Made by a program: the position numbers and the translations under genes. Below are positions 8,195 to 18,105 of a stretch of 64,000 nt of DNA, one piece after another. Numbering within the stretch: position 1 is the first letter of the stretch; every line of letters starts with the position of its first letter. The stretch comes from Cellvibrionaceae bacterium (GTDB lineage: Bacteria; Pseudomonadota; Gammaproteobacteria; Pseudomonadales; Cellvibrionaceae), in assembly GCA_024707385.1 (NCBI GenBank), contig JANPZW010000015.1:682001-746000 (forward strand), in the 5' to 3' direction. A model generated the notes under the pieces. It worked only from the letters and a program-made list of their open reading frames with translations, did no database searches and had not been told where the DNA came from.

Positions 8195-9190
8195 ATGAGC
8201 AACACCAAAGGCAAAACCGGCCGTAATCGGGTGAGCAGTCTGCACGCGTTTTTCATCACCCTGTCTTTATCCACCTCCGTGACTGCGCCTGTTGCTTTTG
8301 CAAATTCCCAGGCGCCGCTAATTCCCGGTGTGGTGAAGGCGGGCACCGCGATTGAATTTATAAAAGAAGGTTTTGAAGGAACCGAAGGCCCGATCACCGC
8401 CCCAGATGGCAGCCTTTTATTTACCGAAACCCGTGCCAATCGCATAACGCGTATTGCGCCGGACAATACCATTTCCACTTTTCTGGAAAACACCAACGGC
8501 GCCAACGGCCTTGCGTTTAATAAACAGGGCGAACTGATTGCCGTACAAGTGCTGGATACCCAGGTCGGCGTTATTTATCCGGACGATCGCCGCAAGGTGT
8601 TGGTGAAGGATTTTGAGGGACAGAAATTTCAGCGCCCCAATGATCTGGTGTTGGCAAAAAATGGCGGCGTCTTTTTTACCGATAGCGGCGTCAATCCCGG
8701 CCAGGGAGTGACAGAGGCTTCGCGCACCGCGGTTTATTACATTTCACCAGAGGGCAAAACACGCCGGGTTGCCGATGGTATTGAGCGGCCCAACGGCATT
8801 CAGCTCAGCCGCGACGAAAAAACTCTTTATGTCGCCAACACCGGCGGCGAACACGTGCTCGCGTTCGATGTGCAGAAAGACGGCTCCCTCGGCAAGCGGC
8901 GCAATTTCGCCAAACTGTCCGCCGGCTTACAAAAAAATGACACAGGTGTTTTATCGAGCGGTGCGGACGGTCTCGCCATCGATGAAAAAGGCCGCCTCTA
9001 CGTAACCTCCAACAACGGCATTGAGGTGTTCGACAAAAAAGGTAAGGCGCTGGGTGTGATTCCCATTCCCCACAAGCCGCAGAATATTGCGTTTGCCGGC
9101 AAGGACAAAAAGACTCTTTATGTGGTCGGACGAGGTGCCGCGTATAAGATAGCGGTGGAGACGCCCGGATTCACCGGGCGCGTCAAATAA
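8195..9190 (+). CDS. exported SMP-30/gluconolactonase-like beta-propeller
   Basis: 331-residue exported protein with a long signal peptide (n-region with Lys/Arg, hydrophobic 17-36, cleavage near AFA-NS). The body shows SMP-30/LRE features: EGPITAPDGSLLFTET near the start, FQRPNDLVLAKNGGVFFTDS mid-protein, RPNGIQLSRDEKTLYVAN and ADGLAIDEKGRLYVTS, giving the divalent-cation and lactone site of the fold. It probably hydrolyses a sugar lactone or related ester in the periplasm; substrate unknown. ATG 8195 follows AGGAAT and the -24/-12 promoter at 8143. Remarkably it contains no Cys and only the start Met. It leads an operon with the dienelactone hydrolase and lectin-like genes. Confidence 0.88.
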   Translation: MSNTKGKTGRNRVSSLHAFFITLSLSTSVTAPVAFANSQAPLIPGVVKAGTAIEFIKEGFEGTEGPITAPDGSLLFTETRANRITRIAPDNTISTFLENTNGANGLAFNKQGELIAVQVLDTQVGVIYPDDRRKVLVKDFEGQKFQRPNDLVLAKNGGVFFTDSGVNPGQGVTEASRTAVYYISPEGKTRRVADGIERPNGIQLSRDEKTLYVANTGGEHVLAFDVQKDGSLGKRRNFAKLSAGLQKNDTGVLSSGADGLAIDEKGRLYVTSNNGIEVFDKKGKALGVIPIPHKPQNIAFAGKDKKTLYVVGRGAAYKIAVETPGFTGRVK

Positions 9191-9206
9191 CCCCAGGAGT
9201 CTCGTC

Positions 9207-10100
9207 ATGCCAAACAAAACCGCCAACGATTTTCATCCCGAAGTTCTCCGCCTGTTCGACCGCTATGTCCACGGCGACGCCTCGCGCCGGGAATTTCTTC
9301 TGGGCGCCGCCAAATATGCTGCGCTCAGCGGCGTAAGCGCCGCAGGTTTATTGCATGCCTTAAGCCCGCAATTTGCCGAAGCGCAGCAAATCAAACCGGA
9401 CGACACCCGCCTGCATGCGGAATACGTCGAGTATCCATCACCCAATGGCAACGGCAAATTGCGAGGTTATCTGGTAAAGCCGGCCAAGGTAACGGGCAAA
9501 TTGCCCACCATTCTGGTGGTGCACGAAAATCGTGGGCTCAACCCGCATATCGAAGATATTACCCGGCGTATAGCGCTGGATAATTTTATTGCTTTTGCGC
9601 CGGATGCTCTTTTCACCCTCGGTGGTTATCCAGGTGATGAAGATAAAGCGCGGGAGTTATTCCAGAAGCTGGACCAGACCAAAACTGCGGAAGACTTTGT
9701 GACGGCGGCTGGCATTCTGAAAAAACATCCAGAGGGCAACGGCAAAGTCGGTGTGGTGGGTTTCTGTTATGGCGGTGGCATTGCCAATCTACTCGCCACC
9801 CGTCTGCCGGATCTTGGCGCCGCTGTGCCTTTTTACGGGCGGCATGCGGAAACTGCGGAAGTCGGCAAAATCAAAGCGCCACTGCTTATTCAACTGGCGG
9901 AACACGACGAGCGCATCAACGCCGGCTGGCCTGAATATGAGGCTGCCCTGAAAGCCGCCAAAACAAATTATCAAGCTTATATCTACCCCGGCACCCAACA
10001 CGGGTTCAACAACGACACCACGCCACGCTTTGATGAGGCCGCGGCAAAACTGGCCTGGCAGCGCACCATCGATTTTTTCAACCAACACCTGCGCAGCTGA
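9207..10100 (+). CDS. Tat-exported dienelactone hydrolase family protein
   Basis: 297-residue alpha/beta hydrolase. A Tat signal (SRREFLLGAAKYAAL, residues 27-41) precedes the enzyme. The nucleophile elbow GFCYGG carries Cys187, the Cys of dienelactone hydrolases, with Asp in AEHDERIN (about 236) and His in GTQHGF (about 268) completing the triad. It likely hydrolyses an ester or lactone outside the cytoplasm. AGGAGT precedes ATG 9207, 16 bases after the gluconolactonase gene. The catalytic Cys is the only Cys and the start Met the only Met. Confidence 0.9.
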   Translation: MPNKTANDFHPEVLRLFDRYVHGDASRREFLLGAAKYAALSGVSAAGLLHALSPQFAEAQQIKPDDTRLHAEYVEYPSPNGNGKLRGYLVKPAKVTGKLPTILVVHENRGLNPHIEDITRRIALDNFIAFAPDALFTLGGYPGDEDKARELFQKLDQTKTAEDFVTAAGILKKHPEGNGKVGVVGFCYGGGIANLLATRLPDLGAAVPFYGRHAETAEVGKIKAPLLIQLAEHDERINAGWPEYEAALKAAKTNYQAYIYPGTQHGFNNDTTPRFDEAAAKLAWQRTIDFFNQHLRS

Positions 10101-10135
10101 GCTGCGCAGGATTTTTTTAGCCCTAAGGACCTGCT

Positions 10136-10855
10136 ATGACATTTCGCAAGACTTTTTCTGTTTATCCCGTCGCTTTGGCATTTTCGCTGTGCGCTCTGCA
10201 AGCGATTGCGCAAACGCCCGGTCAGCAACAAACACAACAACAGACTGACCAGCCCAAGCCGCCACTCAGTTTTTTTGTCACCAGCGTTGGTACTGGCAAA
10301 GGGGCCGATTTAGGCGGCCTCGCCGGAGCGGATGCACATTGCCAGAAGCTGGCCAGCGCGGTCGGTGCCGGTGGCAAAACCTGGCGAGCCTATTTGAGCA
10401 CCCAGGCCGTGAATGGCAAACCCGCGATCAATGCCCGCGACCGCATTGGCAAAGGTCCCTGGCATAACGCGGCTGGCGCTGCCGTTGCCAACGATGTGGC
10501 TCATTTACACGGTGACACCCTGGAGTATGCCCGCCTGGGTAACAATCTGAGTTTGCGCACGGTTTTGACGGAAAAAAATGAGCCGATCAATGGCGGGTTC
10601 ACACGGCCTAATCAACACGACATTCTCACCGGATCACAGCCTGATGGCACCGCCTATCCCGCGGGTGCGGATAAAACCTGTAACAACTTTACCAGCAGTG
10701 CCGATGGCGCAGGCTCGGCGCGTGTAGGTCACTTCGACAGAACCGGCGGCGGCAGCACCTCGTGGAACTCCGTGCACGACAGCCGCGGCTGCAGCCAGGC
10801 AAATCTGGAAGCCACCGGCGGCGCCGGATTTTTCTATTGTTTTGCCGCCAATTAA
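10136..10855 (+). CDS. exported lectin-like (endostatin/collagen-fold-like) protein
   Basis: 239 residues with a signal peptide (cleavage near AIA-QT, 25) and a Gln-rich linker. The remaining domain has the pattern GADLGGLAGADAHCQKLA ... WRAYLST ... with four Cys in the mature part, probably two disulfides, as in proteins annotated as lectins with an endostatin-like fold. Function unknown; an extracellular binding role is a guess. It is third in the sigma-54-driven operon and has no Met except the start. The stop is followed by a hairpin at 10883-10905 and a strong terminator at 10977-11003. Confidence 0.7.
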   Translation: MTFRKTFSVYPVALAFSLCALQAIAQTPGQQQTQQQTDQPKPPLSFFVTSVGTGKGADLGGLAGADAHCQKLASAVGAGGKTWRAYLSTQAVNGKPAINARDRIGKGPWHNAAGAAVANDVAHLHGDTLEYARLGNNLSLRTVLTEKNEPINGGFTRPNQHDILTGSQPDGTAYPAGADKTCNNFTSSADGAGSARVGHFDRTGGGSTSWNSVHDSRGCSQANLEATGGAGFFYCFAAN

Positions 10856-10882
10856 ACAGATACCCGACTTTATTAAATTCGC

Positions 10883-10905
10883 AGCCTGCCGCCTATAAGC
10901 AGGCT
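10883..10905 (+). other. hairpin without U-tract
   Basis: AGCCTGC, 9-base loop, GCAGGCT: a perfect 7-bp stem 28 bases after the lectin-like gene. No T run follows, so it could protect the mRNA 3' end rather than terminate. Confidence 0.35.
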
Positions 10906-10976
10906 CACCTCGCAATCCCGGCGGAATATTTTCTGTTCTAGTCACCCGCAAAGCCTTTTTTGGCATAGCGCTCCTC

Positions 10977-11003
10977 GGACACAGAAATGTGTCCTTTTTT
11001 TTT
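10977..11003 (+). terminator. strong intrinsic terminator of gluconolactonase operon
   Basis: GGACACA-GAAA-TGTGTCC followed by nine T. Perfect 7-bp stem with a GNRA tetraloop. The 377-base gap 10856-11232 otherwise contains only the hairpin at 10883 and the promoter at 11130. Confidence 0.9.
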
Positions 11004-11129
11004 GCTCTCAGCATTTTCTACGGTATTAGCCTCCGGCATTTGTCTACCGCATCTGCCCACGGCATCTCCAAACAACTATCAACTTATGCACGTGTGAATA
11101 TAAAGATTGCAACAAAGCATCTTAAAGAC

Positions 11130-11145
11130 TGGCCCGCTAGTTGCT
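11130..11145 (+). promoter_or_regulatory. sigma-54 promoter for DUF1549/DUF1501 operon
   Basis: TGGCCCGCTAGTTGCT: matches TGGC-CG-N4-TTGCT with GG and GC 10 bases apart. The predicted start near 11156 is about 77 nt before ATG 11233. No AACA-N4-TGTT dyad was found upstream. Confidence 0.78.
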
Positions 11146-11232
11146 CTAGTACTTCACAGAAATAAAAAGTGGAAAAATCTGCTGTTTTTCCACCAACAAA
11201 ATCGCCAATAGCAACAGTTGTGGAGTCTTTTG

Positions 11233-13569
11233 ATGAAAATTAAAAAGTTATATCTGGCGCTGCTTTTAAGTGTTCCGACGACCTGGGCCGCCGGTGCGGC
11301 AAAGCCGGAAAAAAGATCAAGCGGCTTACAAACCGGCGGCTGTTGCGCGCGATTGGGCGTATAAGCCAGTTGCAGCGCCAACAGTGCCGGATGTCCAGCT
11401 GAGCAAATGGGTACGCACGCCGATAGACGCATTTATTCTGGAAAAACTTGAGGCGCACGGTCTTAAACCCGCTGCTGATTCGGATCGCGGCGCATTTATC
11501 CGCCGCGCCACCCTGGATGCCTGGGGACTGTTGCCAACTCCACAGGAGGTGGAGGAATTTGAAAATGACCGATCACCGGATGCCTATGAAAAACTCGCAG
11601 ATCGCTTGCTTGCATCGCCGCATTTCGGTGAGCGCCAGGCACGCCGCTGGTTGGATCTGGCCCGCTATGCCGATAGCGCCGGCTTCCAAAATGACCAGAC
11701 CCGTCCCAACAACTGGCGCTATCGCGATTACGTAATTAACTCATTCAATTCCGACAAACCTTTTGATGTGTTTATCAAAGAGCAGATCGCCGGCGATGAA
11801 CTCTGGCCCGACAATCAGGATGCTCAAATCGCCACTGGATTTCTTGCAGGCTATCCGGATAACAGCAACTCGCGAGATCTAGTACAGCGCCATTATCAAA
11901 TCGCTACCGACATCACTGATCTGGTCGGCGAAACCTTCCTTGCCTCGACGATCGGTTGCGCGCGATGCCACAACCATAAAGTCGACAAAATCAGCCAGAA
12001 GGAATACTTCGAGCTGCAAGCCTATTTCTCCAATGTTGCCTTCAACGAACGAACACCGATAAAGGAAGGAACCGAAAGCGATTGGGATAGAAGCTTCGCG
12101 CAGCAGCAGGCGGTTTATCAGGATACGACCAAGGATATTCGCGCGGCGCAAAAAGCCATAGTGGATGAATTCCGTGAAATCGGCTTGAAGTATTACAAAG
12201 AGCGTTATTTGACTGACAGCCGCGATGCCATTTTCAAACCTGAAAATCAGTGGGGCGCTTTGGATCGATGGGTGAATCATCGCCTGAAAGCCGTTGTGAA
12301 CGAAAACAACATCGCTTCTTATGTATATGAAGCAAGTAAAAAAGGGCTTCCCGGAGTATGACGTGCGTTTTGTCGAGCTCAAGGCCGAGTACGACCGTCT
12401 GCGCGAAGAGCTGAAAAAAATACGATGGCTTGAGACCGGCTGGCGGCTCGGCAGCGTACACCACGGCATTGGAATTGGGCCCAGATCCAATACCAGTACA
12501 TGTGCGTTTCACCGGAATTCATGAGCGTCCACTTGAGGAAGTTCAACCAGGCTTGCCGGCGCTGTGGAGTGGGGATAACGAGCCCGTCATTACGCCAACC
12601 GCGCACTCCACCGGTCGCCGCAGCGCGCTGGCCAATTGGATCGCCAGTGAAGAAAATCCCTTGACCGCGCGGGTGTATGTCAACCGTGTATGGGCCCAGT
12701 ATTTTGTTCGCGGCATTGCCGGCACGCCGGGAGATTTCGGACGCGCGGGAGAAAAACCGACTCATCCCGAATTGCTGGACTATCTCGCTGATGAATTTGT
12801 CCGGAACGGCTGGAGCGTTAAACAACTGCACCGGGAAATTCTGTTGTCCAGCGTTTATCGACAGTCCTCAGCTGAGCGTGCGGATGTTCTGGCGATAGAT
12901 CCGAATAATCATCTGCTGGCTATTTATCCGCGCAAACGTTTGGAGGCGGAGGAAATTCGTGACGCGCTCCTGTACGCCTCCGGCGAACTCAATCCGACCA
13001 TCGGTGGACCCGCGGTATTTCCGCCACTGCCGCCAAATCTTGGCGCTTCAGGGCAGGACTTCAACGGCGGTGGACTCTGGGCGGTGTCGAAAAATCCCGA
13101 GGACCATAAGCGTCGCAGTATTTATACCTTCGTGCGCCGCAGTATGCCGTATCCGCTCACCGCGTCTTTTGATCCGGCAGATCCTTCCGCGCCGCATCAC
13201 AAGCGCGATGTGACCACCACGCCACTGCAGGCTCTGACCCTGTTCAACAGTGATCTGGTAGCGAAATGGTCACAATCGCTTGCAGGCAGAGTGATTAACG
13301 AAGCGGGCACAGATGTCGATGCGCAGCTCTCCTATCTGTATCGCGTTCTGTTCAGCCGTGAGCCCAACCGTACGGAAAAGTCAGCGCTCAAAAACTTTTT
13401 GAAAGAGCAGGAAAAAATCATCCAGAACAAAGCCTGGACCGATAAATTTGAAGTTGCGGTGCCAACCGGCTTGCAGGGCAATCCAGCTCTCGATCCGTTC
13501 AAAGCGGCAGCGCTGGTCGACCTGGTACACACGGTGGCGAATTCCAATGACTTTGCCTATCGCTTTTAA
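11233..13569 (+). CDS. DUF1549/DUF1553 exported protein (three frameshifts)
   Basis: Large exported protein of the DUF1549-DUF1553 type, abundant in Planctomycetes and usually paired with DUF1501, as here. The ATG at 11233 gives a signal peptide (cleavage near WAAG); DUF1549 spans about residues 45-260 and includes the family CARCH motif (a CxxCH that could bind heme), and DUF1553 spans about 480-760. Three breaks occur in A runs, each repaired by removing one A: 11309-11314, 12338-12343 and 12414-12420. After repair the protein is ~778 residues and continuous (for example ELKKYDGLRPAGGS across the third break). It contains only two Met and two Cys. Biochemical role unknown. Confidence 0.85.
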
Positions 13570-13661
13570 ATCCATCGACGCGAAATGACCCCAGCGGTCA
13601 TTTCGTAGAACGAAAACTAGATCAAAATTAATTTCAGAGCTTTCAAATTGAGGATAACAAG

Positions 13662-15107
13662 ATGACAAACGAATCAAGACGTCACTTCCTGCAGCACACC
13701 GGTTTGGGCTTGGGTGCAGCCGCACTCAGCGGATTCATTCCTGGCATAGGCGCCATCTCCGCCGCTACCGCAGCGGAATTGATCGACCCTCTGGCACCTA
13801 AGGAGCCACATTTTCCCGCCAAAATTAAATCGGTGGTCTGGCTTCACCAGAACGGCGCACCCAGCACGCTGGATCTGTATGACTACAAACCGGATCTGGT
13901 GAAATTCGCCGGCAAACCCGTTCCTGATTCTTTTCTTACCGGAATCAAAACCAGTACTCAGGGCGGTGTAAATAAACTGTTTGCATCCAATCGCACCTGG
14001 AAACAACACGGTGACAGCGGCGCGTGGTTTTCCGATCTGGTGCCCAATCTCGCGCAGCACGCCGACAAACTCACATTTGTAAAATCCAGTGTGACCATAG
14101 GCGCGACGCACGACATTTCGATTCTGAAATTAAATACCGGCGATTTGAATCCGGGCCGCCCATCTCTCGGTGCATGGATTTCCTACGCGCTCGGCAGCGC
14201 CAATCCGGATTTACCGCCTTATGTGGTGCTGTACAACAGCCCGTCCGAACCGCGCGCGGGATCCGCCAACTGGAACTCAGGATTTTTGCCAGCGGTTTAT
14301 CAGGGCACAGCTTTCCGCCCCGGTGCTTCACCGATTTATTATCTGGAGCGTCCGGAATTGCGTACGGCGGATCAGCAGCGTAAATCTCTGGATCTGTTGC
14401 GCCGATTGAACCATCTGGGCGGCGAACGCTATCCGTCGGACACCGAACTCAAAGCCCGTCTGCGCTCCTATGATCTGGCGGATCGTATGCAGGTGACCGC
14501 GCCGGAAGCGGTTGATCTGACGAAGGAATCCGATGCAATTAAAGATCTTTACGGTATTAACGATCCAATCAGCAGCGGCTATGGCACCACACTGTTGCGC
14601 GCGCGCCGTCTGGTTGAGCGCGGTGTGCGTTTTATTCAGGTGGTCAGCGGTGCGCCAGAGGGCGAGGCGGAAATCACCAGTTGGGACGCACATGACGAAC
14701 TGGAAAAAAATCACGGTCTCATGGCGAGAATGGTGGACAAGCCCATCGCCGGCCTGCTTCACGATCTGAAAGAGCTCGGCTTGCTGGAAACCACACTGGT
14801 GGTCTGGACTTCCGAATTTGGCCGCACATCTTGGGGCGAAAGCGGCACCGGGCGCGACCACAACCCATGGGGTTACACCCAGTGGCTTGCTGGCGGCGGT
14901 TTGAAAGCTGGCTACACCTACGGCGGCACCGACGAAATCGGCTTGCAGGTTGCAGACAAAAATACCGCGGTTGATACCTACGATCTGCACGCCACTGTGC
15001 TGCATCTCCTCGGTCTCAATCACCTGAAAACCACCTTTATCAACAATGGCCGCTCCGAGCGCCCGACCGTGGTTTACGGCAAGGTGATCAAGGATATTCT
15101 GGCCTGA
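13662..15107 (+). CDS. Tat-exported DUF1501 protein
   Basis: 481-residue sulfatase/alkaline-phosphatase-like fold protein of family DUF1501. A Tat signal (SRRHFLQHTGLGLGAAAL, residues 5-22) is followed by the family features: VVWLHQNGAPSTLDLYDYKP, SSVTIGATHDISI, a central segment SWDAHDELEKNH and the C-terminal metal-site-like WTSEFGRTSWGES-GTGRDHNPWG. DUF1501 is nearly always encoded beside DUF1549/DUF1553, and the same order is seen here with a 92-base gap. No Cys and only four Met in 481 residues. Catalytic activity has not been established for the family. Confidence 0.9.
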   Translation: MTNESRRHFLQHTGLGLGAAALSGFIPGIGAISAATAAELIDPLAPKEPHFPAKIKSVVWLHQNGAPSTLDLYDYKPDLVKFAGKPVPDSFLTGIKTSTQGGVNKLFASNRTWKQHGDSGAWFSDLVPNLAQHADKLTFVKSSVTIGATHDISILKLNTGDLNPGRPSLGAWISYALGSANPDLPPYVVLYNSPSEPRAGSANWNSGFLPAVYQGTAFRPGASPIYYLERPELRTADQQRKSLDLLRRLNHLGGERYPSDTELKARLRSYDLADRMQVTAPEAVDLTKESDAIKDLYGINDPISSGYGTTLLRARRLVERGVRFIQVVSGAPEGEAEITSWDAHDELEKNHGLMARMVDKPIAGLLHDLKELGLLETTLVVWTSEFGRTSWGESGTGRDHNPWGYTQWLAGGGLKAGYTYGGTDEIGLQVADKNTAVDTYDLHATVLHLLGLNHLKTTFINNGRSERPTVVYGKVIKDILA

Positions 15108-15145
15108 CGCAGTTCATGATCTGATTGGACCTGCGTTAGATGAGC

Positions 15146-15187
15146 TTTGAATGACGCATGATTCAATTTGAATGATCCATGATCTGT
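15146..15187. repeat. tandem pair of degenerate 21-bp repeats
   Basis: TTTGAATGACGCATGATTCAA (15146-15166) is followed directly by a second copy beginning TTTGAATGATCCATGAT (15167-15187); 15 of 21 positions match. CATGATCTG also occurs just upstream near 15117. It lies in the 217-base gap after the DUF1501 gene. Role unknown. Confidence 0.55.
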
Positions 15188-15209
15188 TATGAACGGCGTA
15201 GCTTTTTCA

Positions 15210-15234
15210 CAGGACCGGTCTGGCGCGACCGGCC
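15210..15234 (+). other. GC-rich hairpin upstream of cytochrome operon
   Basis: CCGGTC-TGGCGC-GACCGG with flanking AGG/CCT extending the stem around one bulged A. About 90 bases upstream of the next start codon; may end the DUF1501 transcript or structure the leader. No U-tract. Confidence 0.35.
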
Positions 15235-15324
15235 TCGTGTTAATCGCTACGCTGACCGTCTCTCTCTTGGCGGTGGGGAACCAGTGCCGAATATCCGCCA
15301 CCGCACTTTTTTTGGATGAGGTTT

Positions 15325-15711
15325 ATGTCGAAGTTGTTTGCGCCTGTAATAGCGGTGCTGTTATTTGCCTCCACAGCGCTGGCCGATGTGGATATGGATT
15401 TGATGCAGACGATCGAGGAAATCAACGATAGCCTGGCTTCGAATATCGCCCTGGAAAAAGCCGAAGCATCTTTGAAAGACGCCCATGAACTGGCGGAATT
15501 ATTCGTTGTGGTGGAAGAGTTTTATGTGAAGCAGCCGGACGCCGCCGATGCGGTGACCATCTCCCGCGATAGCCTCGCGCTTACCAAGGCCATTTTGAAT
15601 GCCGTTGAAGCCCGAGATTTCGAGACGGCGGCCAATTCGGCCACGGATCTTTCCGCGCGTGCCGCGCGTGCCATACCTTCTACCGCGAAGATTGATGCAC
15701 ACTTTGTATGA
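15325..15711 (+). CDS. small exported protein of unknown function
   Basis: 128 residues, signal peptide (cleavage near ALA-DV, residue 21), then an all-helical looking, acidic chain without Cys or recognisable motif (DLMQTIEEINDSLASNIALEKAE..., alternating A/E/L heptads that could pack as a helical bundle). ATG 15325 is preferred over ATG 15316 because GATGAGG is correctly spaced for it. The stop overlaps the start of the cytochrome gene (ATGA), so the two are translationally coupled and the product probably works with that cytochrome. No family recognised. Confidence 0.7.
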   Translation: MSKLFAPVIAVLLFASTALADVDMDLMQTIEEINDSLASNIALEKAEASLKDAHELAELFVVVEEFYVKQPDAADAVTISRDSLALTKAILNAVEARDFETAANSATDLSARAARAIPSTAKIDAHFV

Positions 15712-16415
15712 CCATATCGAATTTACTCTGTCTGTGCATTGGTCGCGCCGCTACCCACATGTTCTTGCGATTAGGCGTATCCGCCGCCTTGGCCGCATCG
15801 GTGTCCGGCGCCTGGGCGGAGTCTATTCGTGATCTGCCAGGCGATCCCAAAGCCGGTGCGATCAAAGCGGATGATGAGCGCTGCCGCGAATGTCACGGGG
15901 ATTTTGGTGAAGTAGAAGGGCATAACGAATCGCTTAAAATTCCTCGACTGGCGGGACAGCATCCGGCTTATTTGCTTAAACAGCTGCGGGATTTTGCCAG
16001 CGGCGCGCGCAAACATGAATTTATGAACCGTGTGGCAGCAGACTTAGACCCACAGGACGCAGCGGATATTATTGCGTTTTATGTGCAGCAGGGAGGGCAG
16101 GGGAGACGCGTGTCCAACACTGTGTCGAATCCTGATATTGAGCGTTTGTATCGCGACGGCGATGCGGCGCGGGGAATTTCAAGCTGCGCGTCATGTCACG
16201 GCATGGACGGCAAAACTTCCATCGCTCAGGCAAGCATTCCTGCAGAGCTGATTCCGGTCATAGGCGGGCAGGATCGTTATTATCTGGAAGAACAATTGCT
16301 GAACTGGAAGAGCGGCGCGCGCAGTAATAGCCCTAATGCTGTAATGAATACCGCGCTGAAAGGTCTGACCACCGAAGAATTGCAGACCTTGGCTAAATAT
16401 CTCGAAGCCCTTTAA
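15708..16415 (+). CDS. diheme cytochrome c4-like protein
   Basis: 235-residue exported cytochrome c with two heme sites: CRECH at 59-63 and CASCH at about 161-165. Each half has the cytochrome-c4 pattern (PRLAGQHPAYLLKQLRDFASGAR, then VIGGQDRYYLEEQLLNWKSGAR), showing internal duplication. The signal peptide is unusually long (hydrophobic segment at 20-37), and a later start at Met18 would give a more normal one. It likely acts as periplasmic electron carrier. Coupled to the small exported protein and followed after 35 bases by a peroxiredoxin. Confidence 0.9.
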   Translation: MTISNLLCLCIGRAATHMFLRLGVSAALAASVSGAWAESIRDLPGDPKAGAIKADDERCRECHGDFGEVEGHNESLKIPRLAGQHPAYLLKQLRDFASGARKHEFMNRVAADLDPQDAADIIAFYVQQGGQGRRVSNTVSNPDIERLYRDGDAARGISSCASCHGMDGKTSIAQASIPAELIPVIGGQDRYYLEEQLLNWKSGARSNSPNAVMNTALKGLTTEELQTLAKYLEAL

Positions 16416-16450
16416 TATTTTTTCAACAATTTCAAAGATCGGAGAACAAC

Positions 16451-17032
16451 ATGAAACGTTTTTGGTTGACTGGTTTGATCAGCGCGTTATTGACCCAGGG
16501 CGCAGCCGCGGCTCTGCAAGAAGGTGCAACCGCGCCGGCATTCAAGATCCCAGCTTCCCTCGCTGGCAAGGAATTTAATTTCTCCTTGCAGGAAAGCCTG
16601 AAAAAAGGCCCGGTCGTGGTGTATTTCTACCCGTCCGCGTACACGCGCGGCTGCAATATTCAGGCGCATGAATTTTCCGTCAACAGCGCCAAATTCGCAG
16701 CCGTGGGCGCCAGTATTGTCGGTGTTTCCCTGGACAGTATCGACCGCCTCAACGAATATTCCGCCGACCCGGAATTCTGCGCGGGGAAATTTCCGGTGGC
16801 ATCCGATGAAGACGGCAAGGTCGCCAAAGCATTTGATCTGAACGTGCGCGACGCCGAACCCGGCAAAATCGACAGTCGCGGCGCAACCATTGATCACGGC
16901 TACGCTGAACGCACCACTTTCATCGTGACACCCGACGGCAAAGTCGCCGCGAGCATCGGCGGCCTAACACCCAAAGAAAATGTGTTGAAGGCGCTGGAAG
17001 TGGTGGAGACACTGGCGAAAAAATCGAGTTGA
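16451..17032 (+). CDS. exported peroxiredoxin (BCP/AhpC-TSA family)
   Basis: 193 residues, signal peptide to about 20, then a peroxiredoxin fold. The peroxidatic Cys68 lies in PSAYTRGC, matching the family P-x-x-x-T-x-x-C motif; Cys110 (EFCAG) is a plausible resolving Cys. It would reduce peroxides in the periplasm, possibly with electrons from the cytochrome or the thiol-reductase system at 3541. GGAGAACAAC precedes ATG 16451. The start Met is the only Met. Confidence 0.9.
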   Translation: MKRFWLTGLISALLTQGAAAALQEGATAPAFKIPASLAGKEFNFSLQESLKKGPVVVYFYPSAYTRGCNIQAHEFSVNSAKFAAVGASIVGVSLDSIDRLNEYSADPEFCAGKFPVASDEDGKVAKAFDLNVRDAEPGKIDSRGATIDHGYAERTTFIVTPDGKVAASIGGLTPKENVLKALEVVETLAKKSS

Positions 17033-17038
17033 GCTGCA

Positions 17039-17061
17039 GGCCGGGTTCACTCCCGGCCCTT
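17039..17061. terminator. hairpin between convergent genes
   Basis: GGCCGGG-TTCACT-CCCGGCC followed by CTT: a strong 7-bp GC stem just after the peroxiredoxin stop and before the convergent arsenite transporter gene. The U-tract is short. Confidence 0.5.
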
Positions 17062-17083
17062 AAAACATCTCCGTACGCGCGAT

Positions 17084-18105
17084 TTATTCCTTTTCAAACC
17101 AGTGACGGGTTTTGTTGGCAAAAAACACTAACGTCAACATAACGGGCACCTCGACCAGAACCCCAACCACCGTCGCCAATGCGGCGCCGGATTGCAAACC
17201 AAACAGGGAAATCGCCACGGCAACTGCCAGTTCGAAAAAATTGGATGTGCCGATCATGCACGCGGGTGCAGCTATGTTATGTGGCAACCTCATAGCTTTT
17301 GCGCCAGCGTAGGCCAAAGCGAAAATACCGTAGGTTTGAATCAACAACGGAATCGCGATCAATACAATTGCCAAAGGTTTGGCCAGGATCGTCTCGGCTT
17401 GAAAGCCAAATAACAGCACCACAGTCGCTAACAACCCGGCGATCGAAACCGGTTTTAATCGTTGAACAAATAGGTTCAAGCGAGTGTGGTTCTGCTTATT
17501 TTCGAGCGCTTTGCGTGTGAGCACACCGGCGACCAGTGGAATCACAACATACAACAATACCGACAACAGCAAAGTATCCCAGGGAACCGTTACGTCACTC
17601 ACGCCAAGCAACAGGGCGGCGATGGGAGCAAAAAGCGAAAATCATCACCAGATTATTAACCGCCACTTGCACCAGAGTGTAATTGGCGTCTCCTTTGGTG
17701 AGATGACTCCAAACAAAAACCATTGCCGTACAGGGGGCAACGCCGAGGAGAATCATCCCGGCGATATATTCGGTAGCTGTTTCCGGATCGACAAGGTCGG
17801 CAAAGAAAACGCGGAAAAATAACCAGCCCAATGCCGCCATTGTGAATGGCTTGATCAACCAATTGATGACCAAGGTCAAAAACAAGCCTTTGGGCTTTTT
17901 GCCAATATCTTTAATGGACGAGAAATCCACCTGAATCATCATCGGGTAGATCATCACCCAGATAAATATGGCCACTGGAATATTGACGCTCGCCACCTCC
18001 AGGGAGGCAAATGTTTGAAATAATCCCGGCGCGAGATTTCCGAGTAATACCCCCCAAGAATGCACAAACCCACCCACAGGGTAAGATAACGCTCAAACAG
18101 CCCCA
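17084..18105 (-). CDS. ACR3-type arsenite efflux transporter (two frameshifts)
   Basis: Arsenite exporter of the ACR3 (BASS) family with about ten membrane segments. Seen: start MGLFERYLTLWVGLCILGG, WVMIYPMMIQVDF, the conserved GVAPCTAMVFVWS region with the essential Cys, and a C-terminal PACMIGTSNFFELAVAVAISLFG block. Two breaks: the coding strand G6 run at 18050-18055 lacks one G, and the T5 run at 17630-17634 has one T too many (FAFAPIAALLLGVSD after repair). Repaired length about 340 residues, normal for ACR3. ATG 18105 overlaps the end of arsC by 13 bases. Confidence 0.88.

Noticed and set aside
14328..15023. Reverse-strand open frame of 231 codons
   Set aside because: Antisense shadow of the DUF1501 gene; no recognisable motif or start signal.
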